In this document: positions 50,773-59,834 of the stretch, piece by piece
How the letters are laid out: every line of letters starts with the position of its first letter
How positions within the stretch are numbered: position 1 is the first letter of the stretch
Source: Actinobacillus genomosp. 2
GTDB taxonomy: Bacteria > Pseudomonadota > Gammaproteobacteria > Enterobacterales > Pasteurellaceae
Direction: 5' to 3'
DNA length: 64,000 nucleotides
NCBI RefSeq assembly: GCF_029773605.1
Contig: NZ_CP103807.1
Location: 620,001 to 684,000 of the forward strand
Position numbers and translations under genes: made by a program
The notes under the pieces: generated by a model
Told to the model about the DNA's origin: nothing
The model's database searches: none
Seen by the model: only the letters and a program-made list of their open reading frames with translations

Positions 50773-50806
50773 GCACCTTAATAATTCGTTATATTTATTA
50801 AGGTGC
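50773..50806. terminator. Terminator greB/raiA
   Basis: Perfect 12-bp stem GCACCTTAATAA (50773-50784)/TTATTAAGGTGC (50795-50806), preceded by six As that give a U run for raiA on the minus strand. Confidence 0.85.
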
Positions 50807-50831
50807 GATTTATCAATTTACCTAGAAAACA

Positions 50832-51143
50832 TTATACGTTTAATGTTGTATCTGTACGGCGAGCTTCGTTTTTATGCACTAATTTATTTAATTGCGTTTC
50901 CAGTTTAGTTTCTACTTCATTGATTGCTTTATATAAATCTTCATTATCAGCCTTCGCAAAAAGTTCTCCAACTGGAGTACCAATCGAAGCCTCAACTTCA
51001 TAACTATTTGGCAATTTATGAATCATAAAATGCGGATTAATTAACTGAGTTTGCCATTTTTCAAGTTTCGCTAAACGTTCTTCAATATGGGTACGGATTG
51101 CAGGAGTAACTTCCATTTGTTTACTTGAAATATTGATTGTCAT
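50832..51143 (-). CDS. raiA: Ribosome-associated inhibitor RaiA (YfiA)
   Basis: A 103-residue HPF/YfiA-family protein that binds the 30S decoding centre and blocks translation in stationary phase or cold. [31 protein letters not shown] and the [28 protein letters not shown] helix match the Haemophilus protein whose structure is known. The short tail after the core supports RaiA rather than long HPF. Preceded by GAGGAAAATGC on the minus strand. Confidence 0.9.
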   Translation of the reverse strand: MTINISSKQMEVTPAIRTHIEERLAKLEKWQTQLINPHFMIHKLPNSYEVEASIGTPVGELFAKADNEDLYKAINEVETKLETQLNKLVHKNEARRTDTTLNV

Positions 51144-51307
51144 AGCATTTTCCTCTTTGTGAAGGGGTTATTAAGTTGTTTCCAAAATATGACTTTTACT
51201 CCAAAATAGCAAGTCAAAAAATGAAGTAAAACTTAAAAATTTGATCTAGTTAACACTTTTCCTGTGTTTTTGCTTATAATCTATCCGAAACAGAAGGATA
51301 ACGGAAA

Positions 51308-52249
51308 ATGACCGAGAATAAAAAAATTCCTCCATTTGAATGGCGGTTTTTACACCCTAGATATTGGGGGCTTTGGCTTGGATTGGGCCTATTTAAATTA
51401 ATTTTGTGTTTACCTTATCCTGCCTTGGTTGTAGTAGGCAAAGGGCTTGGAAAACTATTTGCCAAACTGGGTTTCGGTAAGCGTAGAATGCGTATTGCTC
51501 GCCGTAATTTAGAACTCTGCTTCCCACATTATTCAAACGAGCAAATTCAAAAGATTCTAGAGAAAAATATTGAATCCGTCGGTATGGCGATTATTGAAAC
51601 CGGTATGGCGTGGTTTTGGTCGGACAAACGTATCCTAAAGTGGTCTAAGATTGAAGGCTTAGAACATCTTAAAAATCAGCCTGAAGGGGCGGGCATTTTA
51701 TTTGTTGGCGTGCATTTTCTTACATTAGAAATGGGGGCTCGTATTGTGGGACTTCATCATCAAGGTGTGGGCGTTTATCGACCGAATGATAACCCGCTAT
51801 TGGATTGGATTCAATTTCGAGGCAGAGTACGCTCAAATAAGGCAATGCTTGATCGTAAGGATCTGCGAGGAATGATTCGAGCTTTAAAAGCAGGAGACAC
51901 CATTTGGTATGCACCGGATCACGATTATGGGAGAAAAAATAGCGTATTTGCACCATTTTTTGCGGTTACAGAGGCTTGTACAACAGCAGGCTCTCGAATG
52001 TTATTACGCTCAGCACCAAATACTGTTGTGGTGCCTTTTAGCCCAATCCGAAATGCGGATTTTTCTGGATATACCGTTAAAATTAGTCCCGAGGTTGATT
52101 TTAGTGAATGTGAAAACGAGCTTGATACTGCAACCAAAATGAATAAAGTTGTAGAAGCAGAGATTCTGAAGTCAGTAAGCCAATATATGTGGCTTCATCG
52201 ACGTTTTAAAACTCGCCCACAAGAATCGGATAAAAGTCTATATGATTAA
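51308..52249 (+). CDS. lpxL: Lipid A lauroyl-type acyltransferase (HtrB/LpxL)
   Basis: A 313-residue inner-membrane acyltransferase that adds a secondary acyl chain to Kdo2-lipid IVA. The catalytic HX4E motif is HFLTLE (about 138-143). VGVYRPNDNPLLDWIQFRGRVRSNKAMLDRKDLRGMIRALK (about 155-196) and APDHDYGRKNSVFAPFFAV are typical. One membrane segment is near residue 22-40. The HPRYWGLWLGLG start and SMLDRKDL region resemble LpxL more than LpxM. Start ATG follows AAGGAT. Confidence 0.93.
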   Translation: MTENKKIPPFEWRFLHPRYWGLWLGLGLFKLILCLPYPALVVVGKGLGKLFAKLGFGKRRMRIARRNLELCFPHYSNEQIQKILEKNIESVGMAIIETGMAWFWSDKRILKWSKIEGLEHLKNQPEGAGILFVGVHFLTLEMGARIVGLHHQGVGVYRPNDNPLLDWIQFRGRVRSNKAMLDRKDLRGMIRALKAGDTIWYAPDHDYGRKNSVFAPFFAVTEACTTAGSRMLLRSAPNTVVVPFSPIRNADFSGYTVKISPEVDFSECENELDTATKMNKVVEAEILKSVSQYMWLHRRFKTRPQESDKSLYD

Positions 52250-52251
52250 AA

Positions 52252-52290
52252 ATAACCCGACATACGCAATATAATGTCGGGTTTATTTTT
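52252..52290 (+). terminator. Terminator after lpxL
   Basis: Stem of about 10 bp, AACCCGACAT (52254-52263)/ATGTCGGGTT (52274-52283), then ATTTTTTAT. Confidence 0.85.
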
Positions 52291-52409
52291 TATTTGCTAA
52301 TTTTTACGAAAATTTTACCGCTTCTCCGCAAAAAATACTTGCATATTTAAGACGAATTTTGCAAGCTAAGAAGAAATTTGCACATAACAAAAAAATACAG
52401 GAGATGATT

Positions 52410-53297
52410 ATGGCAACCCCACTATTTCACGGCAGTATCGTTGCATTAGTAACCCCAATGACCCATGGTGAAGTAAATTACAATGAATTAAAAAAATTAG
52501 TTGAATATCACGTTGAAGCCGGTACGCACGGTATTGTATCGGTCGGCACAACAGGTGAATCAACCACATTGAGTATTGATGAGAATGTTAAGGCAATCAA
52601 GAAAACCGTGGAATTTGCTGCAGGACGTATTCCCGTTATTGCCGGAACTGGTTCAAATGCAACCAGCGAAGCTGTCACAATGACAAAATTATTAAACGGT
52701 AGTGGTGTTGCAGGTTGTTTAAGTGTTGTACCTTATTATAATAAACCAACTCAAGAAGGCATGTATTTGCACTATAAAGCAATCGCTGAATGTACTGATT
52801 TACCACAAATTTTATATAACGTACCAGGCCGTACCGGTAGCGATTTAAAACCGGAAACCATCGGTCGTTTAGCTGAGATTCCAAATATTGTTGGTGTCAA
52901 AGAAGCAACTGGTGATTTAACTCGCCTGCCATTAATCAAACAATTAGCCGGTGAAGATTTTATTTTCTTAAGTGGCGATGATGCAACCGGTTTTGAATCA
53001 ATGAAACTCGGCGGTCAAGGTGTAATTTCAGTAACCAATAATGTTGCTGCAGCAGATATGGCAAAAATGTGTGAACTTGCCTTAGCCGGTAAATTTGAAG
53101 AAGCGGAAGCGATTAATCAACGCTTAATGGCATTACACCATGATTTATTTATTGAAGCTAACCCAATTCCAGTAAAATGGGCAGCCTATAAATTAGGCTT
53201 AATTAGTGAGCCGAATTTACGCTTACCATTAACCACCTTATCAGAAAATGCTCAACCAACTGTATTAGCAGCATTACAAAAAGCTGGTTTAATTTAA
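52410..53297 (+). CDS. dapA: 4-hydroxy-tetrahydrodipicolinate synthase
   Basis: A 295-residue class I aldolase joining pyruvate and aspartate semialdehyde, the first step of lysine/DAP synthesis. GTTGEST (about 44-50), [12 protein letters not shown] (Tyr about 133) and [11 protein letters not shown] (Schiff-base Lys about 161) are intact. ATG 52410 ([13 protein letters not shown]) is 8 bases from AGGAG; longer frames reach back into the lpxL trailer. Length is normal (E. coli 292). Confidence 0.97.
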   Translation: MATPLFHGSIVALVTPMTHGEVNYNELKKLVEYHVEAGTHGIVSVGTTGESTTLSIDENVKAIKKTVEFAAGRIPVIAGTGSNATSEAVTMTKLLNGSGVAGCLSVVPYYNKPTQEGMYLHYKAIAECTDLPQILYNVPGRTGSDLKPETIGRLAEIPNIVGVKEATGDLTRLPLIKQLAGEDFIFLSGDDATGFESMKLGGQGVISVTNNVAAADMAKMCELALAGKFEEAEAINQRLMALHHDLFIEANPIPVKWAAYKLGLISEPNLRLPLTTLSENAQPTVLAALQKAGLI

Positions 53298-53315
53298 CCG
53301 CTTGTGACTCAAACA

Positions 53316-53344
53316 AAACCCCGTACTTGATACGGGGTTTTTTA
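53316..53344. terminator. Bidirectional terminator dapA/MFS gene
   Basis: Perfect 11-bp stem AAAACCCCGTA (53316-53326)/TACGGGGTTTT (53332-53342), loop CTTGA, T tail. Usable from both strands. Confidence 0.92.
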
Positions 53345-53386
53345 TTCAATAAGCAGTTAAACTTTCTAAAAAGCTACAACACGTTA

Positions 53387-54925
53387 TTAAAACAGTTCCA
53401 CGACTTTAGCGAATACCATTAACACCCCATAAGCAAGTGGAACAGTAACAATAATCCAACGTAACCACACCATACAGCCACCGTGAGCAACTTCTTCTGC
53501 AACCAAATAAGTATCTGAAATCACGGTTTCATCGCTTGGTTTTGCACTATATGCTGCTTCTTTAATTGGTAACTCGTGATGTTTTTCATGCACGGCTTTC
53601 ACGCTTAAATTGCAAATCAGTCCAATAATTAATAAACCTGCCATAATATACATTGTAATGCTGTATGCTTGTGCTGCCGGTACACCACTATCAATTTGCA
53701 TCTGGCGAATATAGTTTACGAGTACAGGACCAACTACTGCAGCCGTAGACCACGCAAGTAATACTCGACCGTGGATTGCTCCAACTTGATAACTACCGAA
53801 TAAATCACGTAAGTAGGCAGGAATCGCGGCAAAGCCACCACCGTACATTGAAATAATCACACAGAAGCCGATTACAAATAAGGCTTTATTGCCACTCTCC
53901 CCTAATGACGGAATCAGAAAGTAAAGTACCGATCCCAATAAGAAGAAAATAGAGTATAAGTTTTTACGTCCGATTTTGTCCGAAATACTCGACCAAAAGA
54001 AACGTCCGCCCATATTAAACAAGCTGAGTAAGCCGACAAATCCAGCTGCGGCTAAGGTACTGATAGCAGCTTGTTTACCGACCGAAACTTCGGAAAATAA
54101 TTCCTGAATCATTACCGATGCTTGACCAAGTACGCCAATCCCTGCCGTTACATTTAGGCATAAAATCCAAAATAGCAACCAAAATTGTGGTGTTTTCATT
54201 GCTTTATTTACGCCTACATTGTGCGAGCTGACCAATTTATTTTTAGGTTTGTTATCGACAAAACCTTTCGGTTTCCATTCTGGATGCGGTAAACGAATAG
54301 TGAATACACCGAACATCATAAAGATAAAATAGAACACACCTAAAACGAGAAATGTTTCCATAATACCAACTGAGGTTGGATTACTGAAGAAATCCATTAA
54401 TGCAACAGAAATCGGTGAAGCGAGCATCGCACCGCCACCGAAACCCATAATAGCTAAACCGGTTGCCATACCCGGTTTATCCGGAAACCATTTCATTAAC
54501 GTTGAAACAGGACCAATATAACCGAGTCCTAAACCAATACCACCCAGCACACCGTTCCCTAAATATAGCAACCATAGATTGTGGGTGTGTACACCCAATG
54601 CTGCCACAAGAAAACCTAAGCTAAAACAAATAGTTGCGACAAACATCGCTTTACGAGGTCCTACTCGTTCCATCCAAGTACCAAAAAGTGCAGCTGAAGC
54701 ACCCAATACCGCAAGAGCAATACTAAATACCCAACCAACGGTTGTTAGCTTCCAGTCATCAGCAACTGATTGAGTAATACCAATAACTTTCGTTAGTGGC
54801 GCATTGAATACCGAATAAGCATAAATTTGTCCGATAGATAAATGTACTGCAAGTGCAGCAGGAGGAATAAGCCAGCGATTAAATTGCAGAGGTGCAATCG
54901 TTTTTTCACGATCTAAGAATGACAT
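53387..54925 (-). CDS. MFS transporter of the oxalate/formate antiporter (OFA) family
   Basis: A 512-residue protein with 12-14 hydrophobic segments. FNRWLIPPAALAVHLSIGQIYAYSVFN at the start and VLGGIGLGLGYIGPVSTLMKWFPDKPGMATGLAIMGFGGGA (about 130-170) are typical of OFA permeases such as E. coli YhjX. A long loop and a 35-residue cytoplasmic stretch lie before the last helix (about 448-490). Substrate is unknown; the class handles small carboxylates. Its promoter is overlapped by a perfect PurR operator, tying it to purine or one-carbon metabolism. Confidence 0.85.
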   Translation of the reverse strand: MSFLDREKTIAPLQFNRWLIPPAALAVHLSIGQIYAYSVFNAPLTKVIGITQSVADDWKLTTVGWVFSIALAVLGASAALFGTWMERVGPRKAMFVATICFSLGFLVAALGVHTHNLWLLYLGNGVLGGIGLGLGYIGPVSTLMKWFPDKPGMATGLAIMGFGGGAMLASPISVALMDFFSNPTSVGIMETFLVLGVFYFIFMMFGVFTIRLPHPEWKPKGFVDNKPKNKLVSSHNVGVNKAMKTPQFWLLFWILCLNVTAGIGVLGQASVMIQELFSEVSVGKQAAISTLAAAGFVGLLSLFNMGGRFFWSSISDKIGRKNLYSIFFLLGSVLYFLIPSLGESGNKALFVIGFCVIISMYGGGFAAIPAYLRDLFGSYQVGAIHGRVLLAWSTAAVVGPVLVNYIRQMQIDSGVPAAQAYSITMYIMAGLLIIGLICNLSVKAVHEKHHELPIKEAAYSAKPSDETVISDTYLVAEEVAHGGCMVWLRWIIVTVPLAYGVLMVFAKVVELF

Positions 54926-54965
54926 GGAAGCTCCATTTAGAGGTTATTAACAATAATTTAACTTA

Positions 54966-55006
54966 ATTATAACAGCATTTTATGCTTACGCAAACGTTTG
55001 CGTAAG
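54966..55006 (-). promoter_or_regulatory. MFS promoter overlapped by a perfect PurR operator
   Basis: Minus strand -10 TATAAT (54971-54966), a 16-base spacer and -35 TTGCGT (54993-54988). The -35 lies inside a 22-bp perfect palindrome (54985-55006) whose core is ACGCAAACGTTTGCGT, the ideal PurR box. A repressor here would block RNA polymerase directly. Confidence 0.75.
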
Positions 55007-55027
55007 AAAAAACAAAAGAAATTCAGA

Positions 55028-55055
55028 TAAAAAAGCCTCTTTTAAAAAGAGGCTT
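55028..55055 (-). terminator. Terminator after folD
   Basis: AAGCCTCTTTT (55033-55043) pairs with AAAAGAGGCTT (55045-55055); the minus-strand RNA ends in a U run. It separates folD from the MFS promoter. Confidence 0.85.
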
Positions 55056-55074
55056 ATGTAAAAATAAATTAAAA

Positions 55075-55932
55075 TTAAACCGCTTGTAAATGAGCTTGGT
55101 AAGCCTGAAGCGTATTTTGCATCAACATCGCAACCGTCATTGGACCAACGCCACCAGGCACAGGGGTAATAAAACTCGCTTTTTGTGCTGCTACCTCATA
55201 TTCTACATCACCAACTAACTTATCTCCTAAGCGGTTAATACCTACATCGATAACAATTGCACCTTCTTTTATCCAATCACCAGTAATAAATTGTGGCTTA
55301 CCTACCGCAACTACTAAAATATCGGCTTGGCGAATATGGCTTTCAAGATCTAATGTAAAACGGTGAGTAACTGTCACTGTACAACCTGCTAAAAGTAATT
55401 CTAACGCCATTGGGCGACCAACAATATTTGATGCTCCTACAATAACAGCATGTTTACCATGCAATTTTACTTGGGTTTGTTCCAATAACTTCATCACACC
55501 ATAGGGTGTACAAGAACGCAAAGTTGGGATTTTTTGACATAAACGTCCTACATTATAAGGATGAAAGCCATCCACATCCTTATGTGGCACTATCGCTTCA
55601 GTAACTTTAGTCTCATCAATCTGCTTTGGTAACGGTAATTGCACTAAAATGCCGTCGATAGACTCATCATTATTTAATTGTTCAATAATCGCTAATAATT
55701 CTGCTTCACTGGTTTCTGCCGGAAGATCATAAGATTTCGATTCAATACCAATTTCTGCACAACTTTTACGCTTGCTATTTACATAAACCTGAGAGGCAGG
55801 ATCCATGCCTACCAAAATCACTGCTAACCCTGGTTTACGTTTTCCTTGTGCCGTATAAACTTGAATTTGCTCAGCAATATTTGCTTTCACTTGTTTTGCG
55901 ACACTCGTGCCTGAAATAATTTGTGCGGACAT
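55075..55932 (-). CDS. folD: Methylenetetrahydrofolate dehydrogenase/cyclohydrolase
   Basis: A 285-residue bifunctional enzyme making 10-formyl-THF for purine synthesis. [16 protein letters not shown] (catalytic Lys about 55), [14 protein letters not shown] (about 97-110) and [22 protein letters not shown] (NADP fold, about 158-180), ending with the [19 protein letters not shown] signature (about 256-275). Normal length. A PurR-like box lies about 30 bases upstream, which fits its role in purine supply. The stop is next to an exact uptake sequence. Confidence 0.97.
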   Translation of the reverse strand: MSAQIISGTSVAKQVKANIAEQIQVYTAQGKRKPGLAVILVGMDPASQVYVNSKRKSCAEIGIESKSYDLPAETSEAELLAIIEQLNNDESIDGILVQLPLPKQIDETKVTEAIVPHKDVDGFHPYNVGRLCQKIPTLRSCTPYGVMKLLEQTQVKLHGKHAVIVGASNIVGRPMALELLLAGCTVTVTHRFTLDLESHIRQADILVVAVGKPQFITGDWIKEGAIVIDVGINRLGDKLVGDVEYEVAAQKASFITPVPGGVGPMTVAMLMQNTLQAYQAHLQAV

Positions 55933-55958
55933 CGGTTCTCCTCTGATTTTGATATGAA

Positions 55959-55974
55959 TTGCAAACGTTTGCTA
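55959..55974. promoter_or_regulatory. PurR-like operator upstream of folD
   Basis: The core GCAAACGTTTGC (55961-55972) is a perfect 12-bp palindrome matching the centre of the PurR box; the outer bases (TT..TA) differ from the ideal. It lies 29 bases before the folD start. A CTGACA -35-like hexamer lies just upstream on the minus strand. Confidence 0.6.
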
Positions 55975-56078
55975 TTGTGTCAGAAAACTAACGATTTGCA
56001 AGAAAGATATAGGTCTATGTTCTATTTGCATTAATGAGCAAAGTTCAAGCAATCAATTCTCTATCTTAAAAAAAGAGA

Positions 56079-56106
56079 TTGACGGGAGTTAAGATAAGTC
56101 TATAAT
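56079..56106 (+). promoter_or_regulatory. Promoter of the tRNA-Pro/tRNA-Arg unit
   Basis: TTGACG (56079-56084), 16-base spacer, TATAAT (56101-56106), 17 bases before the tRNA-Pro gene. A GGGAGTT G-rich spacer and AT-rich upstream sequence fit a strong stable-RNA promoter. Confidence 0.8.
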
Positions 56107-56123
56107 AAAAATCACTTTTCAGT

Positions 56124-56200
56124 CGGCGAGTAGCGCAGCTTGGTAGCGCAACTGGTTTGGGACCAGTGGGTCGTAGGTTCAAATCCTATCTCGCCGACCA
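56124..56200 (+). tRNA. tRNA-Pro (anticodon TGG)
   Basis: 77 bases with CCA encoded. Acceptor CGGCGAG (56124-56130) pairs with CTCGCCG (56190-56196). The anticodon arm CTGGT-TTGGGA-ACCAG type loop contains TGG. The T arm holds GGTTCAAATCC. Discriminator A. Confidence 0.95.
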
Positions 56201-56239
56201 CTTTATCCTCATAAATATTTCTTCCTTATCTATTTCATT

Positions 56240-56316
<77 letters not shown>

Positions 56317-56347
56317 TTTAATCCTTTTAAAATCAATCACTTATAGT

Positions 56348-56570
56348 CTAAGCAACGAGTTTTAATTTTGGTTCATTTTGCGAATGTTCCGTAAATGTAC
56401 CGTAGATTTCAACCTTGTTTGCGTGTTCCAGAAAGTGATCTGCATTTAAATGAGCGTATTTTTTACCATTTCCAACGTTTCCCAACCGCCAAGCTCTTTT
56501 AATGTGAAGAGTGGAGTTCCGGCTTGAACGTGCCAGCTCGCCCAAGTGGGCGTAAGTCGTGAAAGTGGAA
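56348..56570 (-). pseudogene. Phage integrase C-terminal fragment (tyrosine recombinase), frameshifted
   Basis: Read across two frameshifts, the minus strand gives FHFHDLRHTWASWHVQAG, then TPLFTLKELGGWETLEMV and KKYAHLNADHFLEHANKVE, ending SQNEPKLKLVA. This is the catalytic end of a tyrosine recombinase, with HxLR near the start and the nucleophile Tyr in KKYAH. The frame breaks near 56546-56550 (one base lost in CGCCACACTTGG) and at the A run near 56457-56463 (six As, seven needed). The N-terminal two-thirds are gone. It cannot be functional. Confidence 0.8.
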
Positions 56571-56728
56571 GAGATGATTATCGTAATGCTCAAATCGCCT
56601 ATACGTTGGCAGTGGTTAATAGCAGCAAAGATGCCAAATCTGAACCGGACGACTTTATGCCGTTTTTTAGGAATGATCTAGAAGACGTAGAAGACGATGG
56701 CGTAGCGGATTATTTAGCGAAAAGGTAG
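56571..56728 (+). pseudogene. Phage tail-assembly (T-like) protein fragment
   Basis: About 52 residues: DDYRNAQIAYTLAVVNSSKD, then SEPDDFMPFFRNDLEDVEDDGVADYLAKR to a TAG stop. The D-R-A-IA...N pattern followed by DFMPF resembles the C-terminal part of lambda-type tail assembly protein T (gpG-T frameshift product). The first part is missing: upstream codons run into antisense integrase sequence at about 56570. Family assignment is by pattern only. Confidence 0.6.
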
Positions 56729-56795
56729 CAAAATCATTTGAAATTTTAATTTTTTTCCTATATATAAAGTATGATTTTATATAAGGAGAATATAT

Positions 56796-57074
56796 ATGAT
56801 TGCAACAATGAAAGATATTATCGCTACATTTAAATGGGGGTTAAAAGGAATGTTTGCAATGGCTTTGCTAATTTGTAGCAGCGTAGCTATTCTCTTTTCT
56901 ATTATTTATGTTTCTACACATTATAATATCTCTCATCCGTTTCCTGCTGGGTTATCGAAATTAGAAGCTGCTTTTTATAGTTTAGGGATTGGCATTATTG
57001 TTTATTTTGCGTTATTAGCTATAACTAAGTCATTTGTAAGAGTTTTGGAATTTTTTGAGCGTTTATTTCGTTAA
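56796..57074 (+). CDS. Small two-helix membrane protein within the prophage remnant
   Basis: A 92-residue intact frame with hydrophobic segments at about 18-42 and 60-82 and charged ends. Good ribosome site (AAGGAG, 7 bases before ATG 56796), and a strong terminator 22 bases after the stop. No motif I recognise; in related prophages a small membrane protein often lies between the tail-assembly and tape-measure genes. It is the only unbroken gene of the remnant and could still be expressed. Function unknown. Confidence 0.55.
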   Translation: MIATMKDIIATFKWGLKGMFAMALLICSSVAILFSIIYVSTHYNISHPFPAGLSKLEAAFYSLGIGIIVYFALLAITKSFVRVLEFFERLFR

Positions 57075-57095
57075 ATTCAAATAGTTTATTTTTAG

Positions 57096-57121
57096 AAGCC
57101 TGCTTGATGCAGGCTTTTTTT
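57096..57121 (+). terminator. Terminator after the small membrane protein
   Basis: AAGCCTGC (57096-57103)/GCAGGCTT (57109-57116), loop TTGAT, followed by a T run. Sits before the tape-measure fragment. Confidence 0.85.
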
Positions 57122-57134
57122 ATGGGGATTTGCA

Positions 57135-57230
57135 ATGAGTTCTTTAGGTTCATTAAATATCCAGCTATCGCTTGATACGGTTAAATTCCAACAAGCATTA
57201 TCAAAACCACAATTAAGGGAGAACATATAA
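57135..57230 (+). pseudogene. Tape-measure protein N-terminal fragment
   Basis: 31 codons, MSSLGSLNIQLSLDTVKFQQ and then a short divergent end to a TAA. The start looks like that of tail length tape-measure proteins of lambdoid Pasteurellaceae prophages. From about residue 22 the sequence no longer fits, marking the right end of the remnant. Preceded by GGGGATTT. Not functional. Confidence 0.55.
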
Positions 57231-57319
57231 GGCAAAATAAATGCGGCCATTTTTAACTGGGAAATTCACAAAATCCAATAAAAATAACCGCTTATTTTCT
57301 TAACTTGTAAACGAAAAAA

Positions 57320-57781
57320 TTAGATCGCTTTTAATACGTTTACCATTTCGATTGCACCTAATGCACATTCTGAACCTTTGTTACCTGCTTTCGTACCCGC
57401 ACGTTCGATTGCTTGTTCGATATTTTCTGTGGTTAATACACCGAAAATTACCGGTACGCCGGTTTCTAATGCTACAGCACCGATACCTTTTGCTGCTTCA
57501 TTACATACGTAATCATAATGAGTAGTTGAACCACGAATTACTGTACCTAAACAAATTACCGCATCATATTTACCGCTGGTCGCCATTTTTTTCGCCACTA
57601 ATGGGATTTCAAATGCACCTGGTACCCACGCCGTGTCAATATTGCTTTCATCCGCACCGTGACGCACTAATGTATCAATTGCACCGCTTAATAATTTATC
57701 GTTGATAAAATCGTTGAAACGTGCGGTTACAATACCGAATTTTAAACCTGTTGCAACTAAGTTACCTGTAATCTTTGCCAT
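57320..57781 (-). CDS. ribH: 6,7-dimethyl-8-ribityllumazine synthase
   Basis: A 153-residue subunit of the lumazine synthase shell, condensing the ribityl-uracil amine with dihydroxybutanone phosphate. [16 protein letters not shown] at the start, [15 protein letters not shown] (about 53-67), [26 protein letters not shown] (about 76-101) with the catalytic His, and [16 protein letters not shown]. Normal length (about 156). Last gene of ribD-ribE-ribBA-ribH, 105 bases after ribBA. Confidence 0.97.
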   Translation of the reverse strand: MAKITGNLVATGLKFGIVTARFNDFINDKLLSGAIDTLVRHGADESNIDTAWVPGAFEIPLVAKKMATSGKYDAVICLGTVIRGSTTHYDYVCNEAAKGIGAVALETGVPVIFGVLTTENIEQAIERAGTKAGNKGSECALGAIEMVNVLKAI

Positions 57782-57886
57782 TTTGTTGTCCTCTCGAAAT
57801 ATGCAAAATTTTATAAAAAAGTGACCGTTTGTATTCTTTTATAGTAGGGACTCTTTTGTCCTTCACATTACATACGGTTGTTAAAG

Positions 57887-59092
57887 TTAGAAGTTAAACA
57901 TATGTCCCATTTTTACCTGTTTCACTTTGAGGTAATCAATGTCATTTTTGTTCGGTTCTACAATAATCGGCTCACGTGCAACGATATTTAACCCTTGCTC
58001 TTTTAAGCCTTCAATTTTTGCCGGATTATTGGTTAATAAACGGATCGATTTCACGCCTAACTGCTGGAACATTTGCGCACCAATATAATACTCACGCTCG
58101 TCTTCTTTAAAACCTAAAGCAACGTTCGCTTCAACCGTATCCATCCCTTTATCTTGCAGTTCGTAAGCTCGTAACTTATTAATTAAACCAATACCACGCC
58201 CTTCTTGACGTAAATAGAGAATAACCCCTCTGCCCTCTTTTTCAATTTGTGTCATTGCTGCGGCAAATTGCTGACCACAATCACAACGTTGAGAGCCGAA
58301 AGCGTCACCGGTTAAACATTCCGAATGAATACGTGCCAATACTTGCTCACCGTCGGTTAAATCACCTTTGACTAACGCAACGTGTTCTTTACCTGAAATC
58401 ACTTCAACAAAACTATGTGCCATAAATTCACCGTATTTGGTCGGCATTTTTACCACAGAAATTTGTTTCACTAAGCTATCATGCTTACGGCGATATTCTT
58501 GTAATTGTTGAATTGTGATAAACGGCATATTGTGTTCTACGGCAAATTTTTGTAACTCAGGCATTCTCATCATTGTGCCGTCATCTGCCATAATTTCACA
58601 ACATAAACCGGCGTGTTTTAAACCGGCTAAACGAGCTAAATCCACAGTTGCTTCGGTATGACCGTTACGTACTAACACGCCGCCATCTTTTGCGATTAAT
58701 GGGAACATATGCCCTGGGCGGCGGAAATCACTTGCTTTAGCATTATCATCTACAATTTTCATTGCGGTAATTGAACGTTCAAAAGCAGAAATACCCGTTC
58801 CCGTATCCATATGATCGACTGAAACGGTAAATGCGGTTTCGTGGTTGTCCTGATTAACCGGAACCATCGGATGGAAATTTAGCTTTTTAGCAATTTCCAT
58901 TGAAACCGGTGTACAAATTAAACCTTTACCGTAAGTTGCCATAAAATTGATATTTTCCGTTGTGGCAAATTCTGCCGCACAAATAAAATCGCCTTCGTTT
59001 TCGCGATCTTCGTCATCGGTCACTAAAATGATTTTGCCTTGACGAATGGCTTCAATCGCCTCTTCTACTTTTGAAAATTGGAAATCTGTCAT
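57887..59092 (-). CDS. ribBA: Bifunctional DHBP synthase / GTP cyclohydrolase II
   Basis: A 401-residue fusion. The N-terminal half (1 to about 205) is dihydroxybutanone-phosphate synthase: [35 protein letters not shown]-type [14 protein letters not shown]. The C-terminal half is GTP cyclohydrolase [37 protein letters not shown] (zinc Cys at SECLTGDAF...CDC, about 255-270) and [17 protein letters not shown]. Both sets of catalytic residues are intact. Known in A. pleuropneumoniae as ribA. A small GGGACACA/TGTGTCC hairpin separates it from ribE. Confidence 0.97.
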   Translation of the reverse strand: MTDFQFSKVEEAIEAIRQGKIILVTDDEDRENEGDFICAAEFATTENINFMATYGKGLICTPVSMEIAKKLNFHPMVPVNQDNHETAFTVSVDHMDTGTGISAFERSITAMKIVDDNAKASDFRRPGHMFPLIAKDGGVLVRNGHTEATVDLARLAGLKHAGLCCEIMADDGTMMRMPELQKFAVEHNMPFITIQQLQEYRRKHDSLVKQISVVKMPTKYGEFMAHSFVEVISGKEHVALVKGDLTDGEQVLARIHSECLTGDAFGSQRCDCGQQFAAAMTQIEKEGRGVILYLRQEGRGIGLINKLRAYELQDKGMDTVEANVALGFKEDEREYYIGAQMFQQLGVKSIRLLTNNPAKIEGLKEQGLNIVAREPIIVEPNKNDIDYLKVKQVKMGHMFNF

Positions 59093-59154
59093 CTTCTTTT
59101 CCTATACATTTTTATCAGTAGGGACACACTGCCTGTGTCCTCATTCTACAATTT

Positions 59155-59802
59155 TTAAAATCCCGCTTGCTTTAAAAAATCTAAACTCAAATTACTTCTC
59201 GGCTCATCCGCCGGCTTTTTCAGTAAAAACTGTTCGATATATTTACCGACAATGTCATTTTCTAAATTGACGATACTACCGATTTTTTTCGAACCTAAAT
59301 TGGTTTCTTTAATCGTATGCGGAATAATCGATACACGGAAACTTTCATCATCAGTATCGACTACAGTCAGGCTAATACCATCAATGGTAATCGAACCTTT
59401 CTCAATAATATAACGCATTAACTTTGGAGAGGTTTTAATACGATACCACGTTGAATTATGTGCCGGTGTGATTTCAGTAATTTCACCGGTGCCGTCAATA
59501 TGACCCGAAACAATATGTCCGCCGAAACGCCCGTTTGCCACCATTGCGCGTTCCAAATTCACCGGACTATTCGGTTTTAATTCACCTAATGAAGTACGTT
59601 TTAACGTTTCCGACATCACATCAGCAGTAAATTGATTGCTTGAAAAAGACGTTACGGTTAAACATACGCCATTCACCGCAATACTGTCGCCTAAATGAAC
59701 ATCTTGTAATACCTTTGTTGCATTAATGGTCACTACCGCAAACTCACCTTGTTTATGAATTTGAGCAATTTTACCGACTTCTTCAATAATACCTGTGAAC
59801 AT
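59155..59802 (-). CDS. ribE: Riboflavin synthase, alpha chain
   Basis: A 215-residue enzyme forming riboflavin from two lumazine molecules (called ribB in A. pleuropneumoniae, ribC in E. coli). Two similar lumazine-binding repeats: MFTGIIEEVGKIAQIHK...GDSIAVNGVCLTVTSF and GRFGGHIVSGHIDGTGEI...EKGSITIDGISLTVVD. Length is normal. It follows ribD by 32 bases. Confidence 0.96.
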   Translation of the reverse strand: MFTGIIEEVGKIAQIHKQGEFAVVTINATKVLQDVHLGDSIAVNGVCLTVTSFSSNQFTADVMSETLKRTSLGELKPNSPVNLERAMVANGRFGGHIVSGHIDGTGEITEITPAHNSTWYRIKTSPKLMRYIIEKGSITIDGISLTVVDTDDESFRVSIIPHTIKETNLGSKKIGSIVNLENDIVGKYIEQFLLKKPADEPRSNLSLDFLKQAGF

Positions 59803-59834
59803 ATAATTTCCTCATTATTGATCCCCCCTCTTTG

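Larger units (their letters stand above)
56345..57230. mobile_element. Decayed lambda-like prophage remnant next to tRNA-Arg
   Basis: Under 1 kb of leftover phage DNA. It holds an integrase C-terminus (minus), a piece of a tail-assembly T-type protein (plus), a small membrane protein, and the first 30 residues of a tape-measure-like protein. The plus-strand genes keep their late tail order, while integrase lies head-to-head against the tail gene, so a large internal deletion has removed nearly everything else. No second copy of the tRNA 3' end was found downstream by eye. Confidence 0.75.

Noticed and set aside
56546-56570. Start of the tail-protein frame at ATG 56546 as a real gene
   Set aside because: The first eight codons are antisense integrase sequence; the true tail-protein sequence begins at the deletion joint.
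56317-57319. CRISPR array or tandem repeats after the tRNA genes
   Set aside because: No regularly spaced direct repeats; the content is explained by phage fragments.
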